A DNA stretch of 64,000 nt from Sphingomonas crocodyli (lineage in GTDB: Bacteria > Pseudomonadota > Alphaproteobacteria > Sphingomonadales > Sphingomonadaceae), in assembly GCF_004005865.1 (NCBI RefSeq), contig NZ_SACN01000001.1, positions 2,976,001-3,040,000 of the forward strand, given 5' to 3'. How positions within the stretch are numbered: the stretch's first letter is position 1; every line of letters begins with the position of its first letter. The notes beneath the pieces are model-generated. The model did no database searches, was not told the origin of the DNA, and saw only the letters and a program-made list of their open reading frames with translations. Of this stretch, positions 55,730-64,000 are shown piece after piece. Made by a program: the position numbers and the translations under genes.

Positions 55730-56604
55730 GTATCTGCTCCCATCATCTCGTCGACGATATCGCGCACCGCCGCGCGCCAGTCACGCGGGCGAATGCCATA
55801 ATCCGCGGCGATCTTCGCGGTCGACAGCCGCGAATGGGCCGGGCGTTTCGCGGGCGTCGGCCATTCGGCCGTCGTGATCGCCTCCACCTCCACCATCATA
55901 CCCGCCTGCGCGAAGATTTCGGTCGCAAGGCCATGCCAGCTCGCCTCCCCCGCATTGACGAAGTGATAGAGGCCGGCAGACGTCCCCACATCCTCGATCA
56001 TCCGCAACGTGACGATCCGCAGCGCCTCCGCCACGTCGCGCGCCGATGTCGGGCAGCCGATCTGATCTGCGACGACGCGCAGTTTCGTATTGGCCGCCCC
56101 GGCGCGCAGCATCGTCTTCAGGAAATTGCCGCGATGCGCCGACACCACCCACGCGGTGCGCAGGATCAGCGACCGCGCATTGCCCGCCGCCACCGCCCGC
56201 TCCCCCGCCAGCTTCGACGCGCCATAGACGCCCAGCGGCGCGGTCGGATCGCTTTCGGAATAGGCGCCGTGCTTCGCACCATCGAACACATAGTCGGTCG
56301 AAACATGGACGATCGGTACGCCCGCTTGCGCGCTCGCCTCGGCCAGCAGCTTCGGCCCCGTCGCATTGGCGCGATACGCCGCCTCGACTTCGCTCTCGGC
56401 CATGTCAACCGCCGTATAGGCTGCGCAATTGATCACCGCCGCCACATCATGCGCCGCGAACCACGTCGCCACGCTCTCCGCCGATCCGATATCGAGTTCG
56501 CCGCGCGTCGGGATCAGCAGGTCGACATCCCCCGGCCAGCCTTGCCGCGCCAATTCGATGCCGATCTGCCCCGTCCCGCCCGTGATCAGGATGCGCCGCG
56601 TCAT
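55726..56604 (-). CDS. rmlD: dTDP-4-dehydrorhamnose reductase
   Basis: 292 residues from the ATG at 56604, overlapping the rmlB stop. '[20 protein letters not shown]', '[20 protein letters not shown]', '[20 protein letters not shown]' and '[14 protein letters not shown]' give the NADPH site and the Thr/Tyr/Lys triad. It carries out the last step to dTDP-L-rhamnose. A longer reading from 56655 would be inside rmlB. Confidence 0.96.
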   Translation of the reverse strand: MTRRILITGGTGQIGIELARQGWPGDVDLLIPTRGELDIGSAESVATWFAAHDVAAVINCAAYTAVDMAESEVEAAYRANATGPKLLAEASAQAGVPIVHVSTDYVFDGAKHGAYSESDPTAPLGVYGASKLAGERAVAAGNARSLILRTAWVVSAHRGNFLKTMLRAGAANTKLRVVADQIGCPTSARDVAEALRIVTLRMIEDVGTSAGLYHFVNAGEASWHGLATEIFAQAGMMVEVEAITTAEWPTPAKRPAHSRLSTAKIAADYGIRPRDWRAAVRDIVDEMMGADT

Positions 56605-57653
56605 CCCAGCCCCAGCCGCCCGGTATCGTAGCGCCCGGCCAGGATCGCCTCCCACCAGCCACGATGGTCGAGATACCAGCGCACCGTCGCCTCGATCCCC
56701 GCCTCGAACGTCACCCGCGGCGCCCAGCCGAGTTCGTCGCGTATCTTCGTCGCATCGATCGCATAGCGATGGTCATGCCCCGGCCGATCCGCGACGAAAC
56801 CGATCTGATCAGCGTAAGGCCGCCCGTCGCCACGCGGCGACAGCCGGTCGAGCGTCGCGCACACCGCCTGCACCACGTCGATATTCCGCCGCTCGGCATG
56901 CCCCCCGACATTATAGGTCTCGCCCGGCCGCCCGCCTTCGAACACCATCCGCAGCGCGCGGGCATGATCCTCGACATACAGCCAGTCGCGCACGTTCGAT
57001 CCGTCGCCGTAAACCGGCAGCATCTCGCCACCCAGCGCGCGGATGATCATCAGCGGGATCAGCTTTTCGGGGAAGTGATACGGCCCGTAATTGTTCGAAC
57101 AATTGGTGACGATCGTCGGCAGTCCGTAGGTTGCGTGCCACGCGCGGACCAGATGATCCGATCCCGCCTTCGACGCCGAGTAGGGCGAGCGCGGATCATA
57201 AGCGCTCGCCTCGGTAAAGGCGCCCGCCTCCCCCAGCGATCCGAACACCTCGTCGGTGGAGATATGATGGAAGCGGAATGCCGCCTTCTCCGCCGCGCCC
57301 AGCCCCTGCCAGTAAGCGAGCGCCTGCTGGAGCATCGTGAATGTGCCGACCACATTGGTCCGGATGAAGTCCGCCGGCCCGTCGATCGACCGGTCGACAT
57401 GGCTCTCTGCCGCCAGATGCGCGACGATCTGCGGCCGAAACTCGGCGAACAGCTGCGCCACCAGCGCCGCGTCGCAAATGTCGCCCTGCACGAAGCGATA
57501 GCGCGCATCGCCCTCCACCGTCGCCAGCGATCCCGGCGGCGCGGCATAGGTCAGCTTGTCGAGGTTGAGCAGTTCATGCCCGCTCTCGGCGATCAGATGG
57601 CGGATCAGCGCCGATCCGATGAACCCGGCCCCGCCGGTGATCAGGATGCGCAT
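56601..57653 (-). CDS. rmlB: dTDP-glucose 4,6-dehydratase
   Basis: 350 residues from the ATG at 57653 ('[20 protein letters not shown]'); a GTG two codons upstream is possible. '[20 protein letters not shown]', '[20 protein letters not shown]' and '[17 protein letters not shown]' are the RmlB catalytic motifs (Asp-Glu and Tyr-Lys). The C-terminal part keeps '[20 protein letters not shown]'. It lies 18 bp after rmlC. Confidence 0.97.
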   Translation of the reverse strand: MRILITGGAGFIGSALIRHLIAESGHELLNLDKLTYAAPPGSLATVEGDARYRFVQGDICDAALVAQLFAEFRPQIVAHLAAESHVDRSIDGPADFIRTNVVGTFTMLQQALAYWQGLGAAEKAAFRFHHISTDEVFGSLGEAGAFTEASAYDPRSPYSASKAGSDHLVRAWHATYGLPTIVTNCSNNYGPYHFPEKLIPLMIIRALGGEMLPVYGDGSNVRDWLYVEDHARALRMVFEGGRPGETYNVGGHAERRNIDVVQAVCATLDRLSPRGDGRPYADQIGFVADRPGHDHRYAIDATKIRDELGWAPRVTFEAGIEATVRWYLDHRGWWEAILAGRYDTGRLGLG

Positions 57654-57671
57654 GGCCACACCGCGACAGGG

Positions 57672-58250
57672 TCAGAGGGGCAGAAGTGGCGAACCATCAT
57701 AAGCGAAAGGGCTATCGAACTCCGCGAGGCACGGCAATCGCCGGTCGCGATCGGACAAGGTCGGTTCGCGCCCATTGAGCCCCCAGTCGATCGCCAGATC
57801 GGGGCAGTCCCAGCGCAGCCCCGCATCGGCCTCCGGCGCATAATAAGCGCTGCATTTGTAGAGCAATTCGCAGTCGGGCGTGATCGTGACGAAGCCGTGG
57901 CCGAAGCCCACCGGAATGAACATCTGCCGCCCATTCTCGGCCGAAAGCTCGATTGCGACATGCCGCCCATAGGTCGGCGATCCGCGCCGCAGATCCACCG
58001 CCACGTCGATCACCGCGCCACGCGTGCAGCGGATCAGCTTGGCCTGCGCGTGCGGCGGCGTCTGGAAATGCACCCCGCGCAGCGTACCCACGGTGGCCGA
58101 GAAACTGTGATTGTCCTGCACGAAGCGACAGTCGACGCCCGCCGCCGCCAGTCGATCCTCGCGCCAGCTTTCCATGAACCAGCCGCGCGCATCGCCGTGG
58201 CGGGCCGGGGTGATGATGCGGATGGGGGAAGATGGATTGTCCGGGTTCAC
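57672..58250 (-). CDS. rmlC: dTDP-4-dehydrorhamnose 3,5-epimerase
   Basis: 192 residues from a GTG at 58250 that overlaps the stop of the upstream protease gene (GTGA). 'HGDARGWFMESWREDRLAA', 'FVQDNHSFSATVGTLRGVHF', 'AKLIRCTRGAVIDVAVDLR' and 'PVGFGHGFVTITPDCELLYK' match the RmlC cupin, including the catalytic histidine in 'RGVHFQ' and the tyrosine in 'YKCSAYYAPE'. Coupling to an autotransporter gene is unusual for an rml operon. Confidence 0.96.
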   Translation of the reverse strand: MNPDNPSSPIRIITPARHGDARGWFMESWREDRLAAAGVDCRFVQDNHSFSATVGTLRGVHFQTPPHAQAKLIRCTRGAVIDVAVDLRRGSPTYGRHVAIELSAENGRQMFIPVGFGHGFVTITPDCELLYKCSAYYAPEADAGLRWDCPDLAIDWGLNGREPTLSDRDRRLPCLAEFDSPFAYDGSPLLPL

Positions 58251-60490
58251 CAGCGCAGCCCAAGCCGCAACGTGGCGCCGGGGTCAAGGGGGGCGTCGGC
58301 GATATTGCCCGGATCGCGGCGCACGAAGGCGCTCGTCGCGATCCATCCGCCGCGCCATGCCGTCTGCCAGCCCAGTTCGGCATCGATCTCGCGCCCGCGC
58401 GGGGCAAGGTCGATCGCCTGCACGCTGCGCGTCGCAACGCCGGTTTCATAATCGTAGCTGTCGGGCAGCAGCAGCGCGAGCCGCCCCGCCTCCACCCGCA
58501 TCGGCTGCGCGACGCGGAAGGCCACCCGGTCGCGCGCCGCGAACACGCCCGCGCCCGTCAGCGTCAGCGCATAGGCAGCCCCGGTGAAGCGCCCGCCGTC
58601 GATCAGGCTCCCCGCACCCGCGCGCGTCCATTGCCGCCGCGCCATCGCCGCCAGCGCCCAGCCCTGCGCCAGATCGACCCCCACCTGCGCCGTCGCATAA
58701 CGGCTCCGCGCCCCGCCCGCCAAACCGGCGGCGAAGCGACTGCCCAGCAGCGTGCGATCCTCGTCGATCATCCCCAGCCCCGCGCCCAGACGCACCGCCC
58801 CGAAGCGCCGCTCGACCCCCGCGTCGATCAGGCTGTAGCGCGCCTGCCCGTTCAGGGTGCGCGCGCCGCCACGCTGCACATCGCCGCGTTCGGCGCGCAG
58901 GCTCAGCCCGAAGGCGCCGATGCTCTGCCGCATCGCCACCGCCATCGCCTGTTCCCGCCTGATCCCGATATCGTCCACCGGCGCCCGCGCGACGAGCAGG
59001 GCATCGCCGCCCTCCCCCTCGGGCAGCGGCGCCCCGCTCCGCGCCATGCCGAAGGCGACGGAGAGATCGCGGTTCACCCGCCCGGTCACGAAGCCCGACA
59101 GCGGCAGCGGCACGTTCACCCCGTTCGGCCCCACCGTCGACGGCGCCAGCTGCGCCCGATAGCGCGCCGCGCCGAAGGCGAAGCCCGCGCCCATCCCCCC
59201 GCTGCGCAGCGACGCCTGCCCGATCCCGCCCGACAGCGCATCGAACAAGGGGCGCATCGCCGGCCGCCCGCGCATCGTCCGCGCGACATCGAGTTCGTAG
59301 GCGCGGCCATATCCGTCGATGATCACCGCCATCGCCGATCCCGTCTGCCCCGCCGCATCGCCGAACGCGCTGCCCAGTTCGGCGTTGGTCGCGGTCGAGA
59401 TCGCGACGGTCGATCCCGCCAGGCTCGTCCCCCGCTGCGGCGAGAAAGCCTTGGCGATGTTCAGCACACCGACGCCATTGATCGCATCGGTCCCCGCCGT
59501 CCCGATATCGTTCGCGCTCGACAGCAGCAGCGATACGATCTGCGCCGGCGTCAGATTGGGAAAGGCCTGCGCCAGCAGCGCCACCGCCCCCGACACGATC
59601 GGCGCGGAGATCGATGTCCCGGTGACGAGGAAGGATGATGTGCCCGGCCCCGGCGCGCGCACCCGCACCCCGTTGGCCAGGATGAACTTGCTCGCGGTCG
59701 ATCCCGCCCGGTCGCTGAAGTCGGCGATCGCGCTACCGTCCTCGGTCGACGAACCGACGACGATCACCAGCCCGCGTGCGATATTGTCATTCGCGATCCG
59801 CGCGAAGGGATCGGCCTCCGCACTGCCGTCATTGCCCGCCGATATGACGATGATCGTCCCGGCCGCCGTCGCGCGGTCGATCGCGGCGCGCAGGGTCGCA
59901 TTGGCCGGCGATCCGCCCAGCGACAGGTTGATCACCTTCGCCCGCTGCGCCACCGCCACATCGATCCCGGCGGCGATGCTGGTATCGCTGTAACTGCACC
60001 CGCCCGATCCGGCGCAGCTGCCCGGCGTATCGGCCCGCAGCGCCAGGATCGTCGCTTCATACGCGACCCCGATGATCCCGCTGTCGTTGCGCGCCGCCGC
60101 CAGCACGCCCGCAATCTCGGTCCCGTGCCCATCCTCATCGGCAAAGCCGCTGCCGCCCGCGACATTGGTGGAGGCAGCGGAGATGCGCCCGGTAAACTCG
60201 CCCGAACCGTTGCTCAGCCCCGAATCGACGATCGCGGCGGTGATCCCGCTGCCCGTCGCCCGGTTCTGCCACGCGACGATCGCCTGCGCCTGCGTCGCGC
60301 CGTTGGAGTTCGTATATTCCTGCGTCTGGAACACCGATGCATCGATCAACGACGGGGTCGGCGTCGGCGTGGGAGTAGGCGTTGGTGTGGGCGTCGGGGT
60401 CGGCGTCGATTGCACGCCCCCACCGCCGCCTCCCCCGCAGGCCGCCAGCATCAGCGCAAGCGCCATCGCCGTCATCGTCCTGCCCTGCAT
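58247..60490 (-). CDS. Autotransporter serine protease, subtilase (S8) family, with lipobox
   Basis: 747 residues. The signal peptide ends in lipobox 'LMLAACGGGG', so the N-terminus is probably acylated. A (Thr-Pro) run of about nine repeats follows at residues ~28-46. The S8 triad is Asp near 88 ('AAIVDSGLSNG'), His near 121 ('DEDGHGTEIAGVLA') and Ser near 293 ('VTGTSISAPIVSGAVALLAQ'), with 'VISAGNDGSAEADPF' as the oxyanion segment. The last ~270 residues are beta-strand-rich and end 'DPGATLRLGLRW', an autotransporter barrel with terminal aromatic residue. It is probably surface-anchored. It leads into rmlC with a 4-bp overlap. Confidence 0.92.
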   Translation of the reverse strand: MQGRTMTAMALALMLAACGGGGGGGVQSTPTPTPTPTPTPTPTPTPSLIDASVFQTQEYTNSNGATQAQAIVAWQNRATGSGITAAIVDSGLSNGSGEFTGRISAASTNVAGGSGFADEDGHGTEIAGVLAAARNDSGIIGVAYEATILALRADTPGSCAGSGGCSYSDTSIAAGIDVAVAQRAKVINLSLGGSPANATLRAAIDRATAAGTIIVISAGNDGSAEADPFARIANDNIARGLVIVVGSSTEDGSAIADFSDRAGSTASKFILANGVRVRAPGPGTSSFLVTGTSISAPIVSGAVALLAQAFPNLTPAQIVSLLLSSANDIGTAGTDAINGVGVLNIAKAFSPQRGTSLAGSTVAISTATNAELGSAFGDAAGQTGSAMAVIIDGYGRAYELDVARTMRGRPAMRPLFDALSGGIGQASLRSGGMGAGFAFGAARYRAQLAPSTVGPNGVNVPLPLSGFVTGRVNRDLSVAFGMARSGAPLPEGEGGDALLVARAPVDDIGIRREQAMAVAMRQSIGAFGLSLRAERGDVQRGGARTLNGQARYSLIDAGVERRFGAVRLGAGLGMIDEDRTLLGSRFAAGLAGGARSRYATAQVGVDLAQGWALAAMARRQWTRAGAGSLIDGGRFTGAAYALTLTGAGVFAARDRVAFRVAQPMRVEAGRLALLLPDSYDYETGVATRSVQAIDLAPRGREIDAELGWQTAWRGGWIATSAFVRRDPGNIADAPLDPGATLRLGLRW
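60354..60408 (-). repeat. Hexamer-like microsatellite encoding a Thr-Pro run
   Basis: Degenerate (ACNCCN)n, about nine units, coding for alternating Thr-Pro in the protease linker. The unit is a multiple of three, so copy-number change would alter linker length without a frameshift. Confidence 0.8.
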
Positions 60491-60586
60491 AGTCCGCTCC
60501 CCAACGAGACTCGTTGGGACAGACCTGTCACGAACAGGATGTGCGCGACAATGGCTTTGTGTGCGCTACGCCCACCCCACAAGCCT

Positions 60587-60667
60587 CGTCATTGCGAGGA
60601 GCCGCAGGCGACGCGGCAATCCACTCCAAACTGCGGAGTGGATTGCTTCGCTACGCTCGCAATGACG
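60587..60667. repeat. Palindromic repeat, family E ('CGTCATTGCGAG' type)
   Basis: It starts CGTCATTGCGAG and ends CTCGCAATGACG (12-bp perfect terminal inverted repeat), with an inner inverted repeat AATCCACTCC / GGAGTGGATT around the centre. It occupies most of the 190-bp gap between nadC and the protease gene. The type is widespread in proteobacterial genomes as REP-like elements; only one copy is seen here. Confidence 0.8.
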
Positions 60668-60680
60668 AATAAAAGCGGCG

Positions 60681-61526
60681 TCAAACCGCCGTGAAATCCA
60701 GCCCGATATCCGCCGCCGCGGCCGACTGGGTCAGCCGCCCGACCGACACATAGGTCACGCCCGTCTCGGCGATCGCCTTGATCGTATCCAGCCGCACCCC
60801 GCCCGAAGCCTCGGTCGGCACGCGTCCGCCCACCAAAGTCACGGCGCCGCGCAGCGTCGGCGCGTCCATATTGTCGCACAGCAGGTGGGTCGCCCCCGCC
60901 GCCAGCGCCGGCTCGATCTGGTCGACGCGATCGACCTCGACGATGATCCGCTCGATCCCGGCCGCGACCGCACGGCGCACCGCCTCACCGATGTCGCCGG
61001 CGACCGCGACATGATTGTCCTTGATCATCGCGGCGTCATCCAGCCGCATGCGATGGTTGGTCCCACCACCCATCCGCACCGCATATTTTTCCAGCACGCG
61101 CAGGCCGGGGATGGTCTTGCGCGTATCGAGCAGGGTCGCCTTCGTCCCCCGCATCGCATCGACATATTGCGCCGTCAGCGTCGCGACGCCCGACAGGTGC
61201 TGCACCGTGTTCAACGCCGATCGCTCCGCCGTCAGCATCGCCCGCGCTTTGCCCTTCAGCCGCATCAGCACCGCGCCCTTGGCGACGCGCGCGCCATCCT
61301 CCACCAGCGTCTCGATCTCGACATCCGGATCGAGCGCGCGGAAAAACGCCTCCGCAATCGGCAACCCCGCGACCGAAATCGCATCCCGGCTCGCCATCAC
61401 GCCTTCGAAGCGCGCATCGGCGGGGATCGTCGCGGCGGAGGTGATATCCCCCCCCTGCCCCATATCCTCGGCCAGCGTGCTCGCCACGAAGGCGGAAAGG
61501 TCGAAGTTTTCGAGTGTGAAAGGCAT
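60681..61526 (-). CDS. nadC: Nicotinate-nucleotide pyrophosphorylase (carboxylating)
   Basis: 281 residues. 'EDMGQGGDITSAATIPADAR', 'NTVQHLSGVATLTAQYVDAM', 'LLDTRKTIPGLRVLEKYAVR' and 'GGGTNHRMRLDDAAMIKDNH' are the quinolinate phosphoribosyltransferase motifs, with the phosphate-binding Lys/His/Arg residues. It condenses quinolinate with PRPP to nicotinate mononucleotide. It lies 103 bp downstream of nadA, with a palindromic repeat between them; nadB is not in the window. Confidence 0.97.
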   Translation of the reverse strand: MPFTLENFDLSAFVASTLAEDMGQGGDITSAATIPADARFEGVMASRDAISVAGLPIAEAFFRALDPDVEIETLVEDGARVAKGAVLMRLKGKARAMLTAERSALNTVQHLSGVATLTAQYVDAMRGTKATLLDTRKTIPGLRVLEKYAVRMGGGTNHRMRLDDAAMIKDNHVAVAGDIGEAVRRAVAAGIERIIVEVDRVDQIEPALAAGATHLLCDNMDAPTLRGAVTLVGGRVPTEASGGVRLDTIKAIAETGVTYVSVGRLTQSAAAADIGLDFTAV

Positions 61527-61540
61527 CTGCTTCCTCTTCC

Positions 61541-61622
61541 GTCATCCCCGCGAAGGCGGGGACCCATCCAGTCTCTCCGCGAGTGATGACATTGGATAGG
61601 CCCCGCCTGCGCGGGGGTGACG
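61541..61622. repeat. Palindromic repeat, family F ('GTCATCCCCGCG' type), in the nadA-nadC gap
   Basis: The left end 'GTCATCCCCGCGAAGGCGGG' and right end 'CCCCGCCTGCGCGGGGGTGA' are inverted repeats of about 20 bp with a few mismatches. A second inverted pair lies inside (CCATCCAGTCTC/GAGTGATGACATTGG region, imperfect). It sits between two co-directional NAD genes and may affect the distal gene's transcript level. Confidence 0.75.
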
Positions 61623-61629
61623 ATGAGAA

Positions 61630-62619
61630 TTAGATTTTGGGCCGCCTCACGTCCGGCCCGCTCAGACCACCGGTCATCTCGAGCATCCGATCGAGCGAGC
61701 GCTTCGCCGCCACGCGCGTTTCCTCGTCCACCTCGATCTGCGGGGTCAGGTCGCGGAGCGCCAGATACAGCTTCTCCATCGTGTTGAGCGCCATATACGG
61801 GCACATGTTGCAGTTGCAGTTCCCGTCCGCGCCCGGCGCGCCGATGAAGGTCTTGTGCGGCGCGGCCTTTTCCATCTGGTGGATGATGTGCGGCTCGGTC
61901 GCGACGATGAAGGTCTCGGCCGGATCGTTCAGCACATAATCGAGGATGCCGCGGGTGGAGCCCACATAATCGGCATGGTCGACGATATGGACCGGGCATT
62001 CGGGATGCGCCGCCACCGGGGCGCCCGGATGCTGGGCCTTGAGCTTCAGAAGTTCGGTCTCGCTGAACGCCTCATGGACGATGCAGCTGCCTTCCCACAA
62101 CAGCATCTCGCGGCCCGTGGTGCGCGCGAAATAGCCGCCCAGATGCCGGTCGGGCGCGAAGATGATCTTCTGGTCCAGCGGGATCTGCGACAGGATCGTC
62201 GCCGCCGAAGACGAGGTGACGATGATGTCGCTATGCGCCTTCACCGCCGCCGAACAGTTGATGTAGGTCAGCGCGAGGTGATCGGGATGCGCCGCGCGAA
62301 ACCGCGCGAACTCTTCCGGAGGGCAGCTGTCCTCCAGCGAACATCCCGCATCCATATCGGGCAGGATCACGGTCTTTTCCGGCGACAATATCTTCGCCAC
62401 TTCGGCCATGAAGCGCACGCCGCAAAAGGCGATGACGTCGGCGTCGGTCGCCGCCGCCTTGCGCGACAGATCGAGGCTGTCGCCCACGAAGTCAGCGAGA
62501 TCCTGAATCTCGGGCGCCTGATAATAATGGGCGAGGATCACGGCGTTGCGTTCCTTGCGCAGCCGGTCGATTTCGGCGCGCAGGTCCAGCCCGCTCAGAT
62601 TCTGAACGATCGCAGTCAT
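61630..62619 (-). CDS. nadA: Quinolinate synthase (4Fe-4S)
   Basis: 329 residues. '[20 protein letters not shown]', '[20 protein letters not shown]' (first cluster cysteine), '[20 protein letters not shown]', '[20 protein letters not shown]' (second) and '[19 protein letters not shown]' (third) follow the NadA pattern. It condenses iminoaspartate with dihydroxyacetone phosphate. It lies 22 bp after the MBL-fold gene, so these are probably co-transcribed. Confidence 0.97.
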   Translation of the reverse strand: MTAIVQNLSGLDLRAEIDRLRKERNAVILAHYYQAPEIQDLADFVGDSLDLSRKAAATDADVIAFCGVRFMAEVAKILSPEKTVILPDMDAGCSLEDSCPPEEFARFRAAHPDHLALTYINCSAAVKAHSDIIVTSSSAATILSQIPLDQKIIFAPDRHLGGYFARTTGREMLLWEGSCIVHEAFSETELLKLKAQHPGAPVAAHPECPVHIVDHADYVGSTRGILDYVLNDPAETFIVATEPHIIHQMEKAAPHKTFIGAPGADGNCNCNMCPYMALNTMEKLYLALRDLTPQIEVDEETRVAAKRSLDRMLEMTGGLSGPDVRRPKI

Positions 62620-62641
62620 ATCAAATCACTCCAGAGGCCGC

Positions 62642-63511
62642 TTACGCAGCCAGGCTCCACTGGTCGCCGGTCTCGCGTACGAGCCCCCGGGTCTTCATGT
62701 CGATCAGATGCGCCAGCACGGACAGACCGGCTGCGGCGTGCAGGCGCGGATCGACGCCGACATACATAGTGCCGACCATGTCGGGAATCGACCCCACTTG
62801 TTTCTCCAGAAGCCGCAAAATCTGCCCCTCGCGCTGCTTTCGATGGCCGATCAGCCCGCGCACGAAGCGGTGCGGCCGTTCGATCGGATCGCCATGCGCC
62901 GAATGATAGATCGCGTCCTGCGTCCGCGCCATCAGCCGCTCAAGGCTTTCCAGATAGGCGCCCATATCGCCGTCGGGCGGCGCTACCACGCTGGTGGACC
63001 AGCCCATCACATGATCGCCGGTGAACAGCACGTTCGCCTCCGGCAGCGCATAGCACAGGTGGTTGCTCGTATGACCGGGCGTGTGGACCGCCTCGATCGT
63101 CCATCCGTCGCCCTCGATCCGATCGCCATCGGCCAGCACGCCGTCGGGCGCATAATCCTTGTCGAACGAAGCATCGGCGCGCGGGCCCACCGCCTCGATC
63201 GTCAGCGGCGCGCAGCCGATGATCGGCGCGCCCGTCCGCGCCTTCAGCATCGCAGCCGCCGGGCTGTGATCGCGGTGCGTGTGGGTGCAGATGATCGCCT
63301 TCACCGGCGCTCCGCCGATCGCCGCCACGATCGCGTCGACATGATCCTCCATGTCGGGGCCGGGATCGATCACCGCCACGTCGCGCGTGCCGACGATATA
63401 GGTCTGGGTGCCCGTATAGGTGAAGGCCGACGGATTATGCGCCAGCACGCGCCGCACCAGCGGATGTTCGGCCTGCGCCACACCGTAAAGCGTCTCTCCC
63501 ATGCGGCGCAT
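62642..63511 (-). CDS. MBL-fold metallo-hydrolase (LACTB2-like)
   Basis: 289 residues from the ATG at 63511, or 286 from the ATG at 63502 ('MGETLYGVAQAEHPLVRRVL'). The zinc motif is 'IICTHTHRDHSPAAAMLKAR', with a later 'VHTPGHTSNHLCYALPEANV' and 'VLFTGDHVMGWSTSVVAPPD'. The C-terminal ~70 residues form a helical domain ('HRFVRGLIGHRKQREGQILR') as in LACTB2/RNase-like MBL proteins. Substrate unknown; hydrolysis of a thioester or a nucleic acid are both known in the group. It is upstream of nadA in the same direction. Confidence 0.9.
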   Translation of the reverse strand: MRRMGETLYGVAQAEHPLVRRVLAHNPSAFTYTGTQTYIVGTRDVAVIDPGPDMEDHVDAIVAAIGGAPVKAIICTHTHRDHSPAAAMLKARTGAPIIGCAPLTIEAVGPRADASFDKDYAPDGVLADGDRIEGDGWTIEAVHTPGHTSNHLCYALPEANVLFTGDHVMGWSTSVVAPPDGDMGAYLESLERLMARTQDAIYHSAHGDPIERPHRFVRGLIGHRKQREGQILRLLEKQVGSIPDMVGTMYVGVDPRLHAAAGLSVLAHLIDMKTRGLVRETGDQWSLAA

Positions 63512-63550
63512 GTGGCATCGGCAAGCGAGGATGTGAAGGGCTGACGTCAC

Positions 63551-63738
63551 TCATCCTCCCCCGCCAGGGAGCGCGAGGTTGAACATGCTCCCAGCATGTT
63601 CACGGATCGTCCGGGGGACGATCCGACCTCGCACTGTGGCGCCGAAGGCGACGGAGGGGGAGGATGCGATGATCCGAAGTTCGTCGTCGCCTCCCCCTCC
63701 GTCAGCTACGCTGACACCTCCCCATGGCGGGGGAGGAT
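63551..63738. repeat. Palindromic repeat, family A, copy 4, with an inserted three-way cruciform
   Basis: Outer ends 'ATCCTCCCCCGCC' and 'GGCGGGGGAGGAT' are inverted repeats, and 'GGCGCCGAAGGCGACGGAGG' is present as in copies 1 and 2. Inside, positions 63573-63632 form a nested structure: outer stem GCGAGGT/ACCTCGC enclosing two hairpins with 9-bp stems. It fills the gap between the histidine kinase and the MBL-fold gene. Confidence 0.8.
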
Positions 63739-63746
63739 AAGGACAG

Positions 63747-64000
63747 TCACTCCACCCTCTGCACGGTGAAGCAGAAGCGCGCGCCGCGATCGTCGTTGTT
63801 CTCGGCCGTCATCCGCCCGCCATGCGTCTCGATGATCCGCTTCGACAGCGACAGGCCGATGCCCATGCCGTCGCGCTTCGAACTGGCGAAAGCCTGGAAG
63901 ATGCGCGGCATCATGTCCGGCCCGATCCCCGGCCCCGCATCGGATACGCAGCAGCGCAGCATGCGCCCGTCGCCTTCGGTCGATATGGTGATCGCGGGCT
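63747..64000 (-). CDS. Sensor histidine kinase, C-terminal ATPase end (partial)
   Basis: The frame is open from the right edge to the TGA at 63747. 'VSDAGPGIGPDMMPRIFQAF' is the G1 box with the F-box, 'SKRDGMGIGLSLSKRIIETH' the G2 box, and 'GARFCFTVQR' the closing strand of a HATPase_c domain. The segment 'AITISTEGDGRML' before it is the strand preceding G1. The sensory and dimerisation parts lie beyond the window, so the signal is unknown. Confidence 0.92.
   Translation of the reverse strand, partial: PAITISTEGDGRMLRCCVSDAGPGIGPDMMPRIFQAFASSKRDGMGIGLSLSKRIIETHGGRMTAENNDDRGARFCFTVQRVE

Noticed and set aside
60354..60408. CRISPR-like or variable tandem repeat array
   Set aside because: The repetition is a degenerate hexamer coding for Thr-Pro in a protease linker, with no spacers.

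Overview
The window looks like chromosomal DNA of a sphingomonad (Alphaproteobacteria, Sphingomonadaceae). This rests on high GC and a strong alphaproteobacterial codon bias, a split methionine synthase, an MlaA with a Pro/Ala tail, a FYDLN-acid protein, a gellan/sphingan-like exopolysaccharide export operon, and several families of short palindromic repeats of the kind common in sphingomonad genomes. The assignment is inferred from gene content; no rRNA is present.

1-5195 (+) is a tripartite RND efflux operon (end of the adaptor, AcrB-like pump, NodT/OprM-like channel). 5389-6379 holds an isochorismatase-fold protein lacking the canonical catalytic residues and a small AT-richer membrane protein. 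6456-12078 (-) is one translationally coupled methionine operon: an ArsR-methyltransferase fusion regulator (SahR-like, with a palindromic operator at its start), metF, and metH split into two genes. 12169-14426 carries mlaA, a tiny lipoprotein and a class A acid phosphatase. 14625-18716 (-) is a four-gene exopolysaccharide export/polymerisation operon (Wza-like, beta-barrel, Wzz-like, tyrosine-kinase-like).

18932-19246 (-) is a tRNA-Leu(UAA) gene interrupted by a 226-nt group I intron between U34 and A35. After it come ihfB, a cytochrome c, a possible effector/immunity-like cluster (JAMM-type peptidase, overlapping lipoprotein, divergent protein sharing its N-terminal module), a SIMPL protein, rpsA, cmk, aroA and a FYDLN-acid protein.

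At tRNA-Ala(GGC) (27886-27961) composition changes to clearly AT-richer DNA and a ~26 kb glycan island begins. The rightward part (28067-36503) encodes all four activities for GDP-D-glycero-D-manno-heptose (gmhA, hddA, and an hddC-gmhB fusion), two FkbM-type methyltransferases and a GT2-GT4 double glycosyltransferase. The leftward part (53482-36533) encodes a capsule-type ABC exporter (KpsE-, KpsM- and KpsT-like, the last fused to a GT90-like domain), UDP-xylose synthase, GDP-D-rhamnose enzymes (gmd, rmd), several glycosyltransferases and methyltransferases. The genes are consistent with assembly, modification and export of a surface polysaccharide containing heptose, D-rhamnose and xylose. 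Next to the island lie a GT4 gene and an rmlCBDA set for dTDP-L-rhamnose, co-transcribed with a lipoprotein-type subtilase autotransporter.

60681-64000 (-) returns to housekeeping DNA: nadC, nadA, an MBL-fold hydrolase and the C-terminus of a sensor histidine kinase, interspersed with palindromic repeats, one of which contains a predicted three-way cruciform. No CRISPR array, transposase, integrase or prophage was seen.
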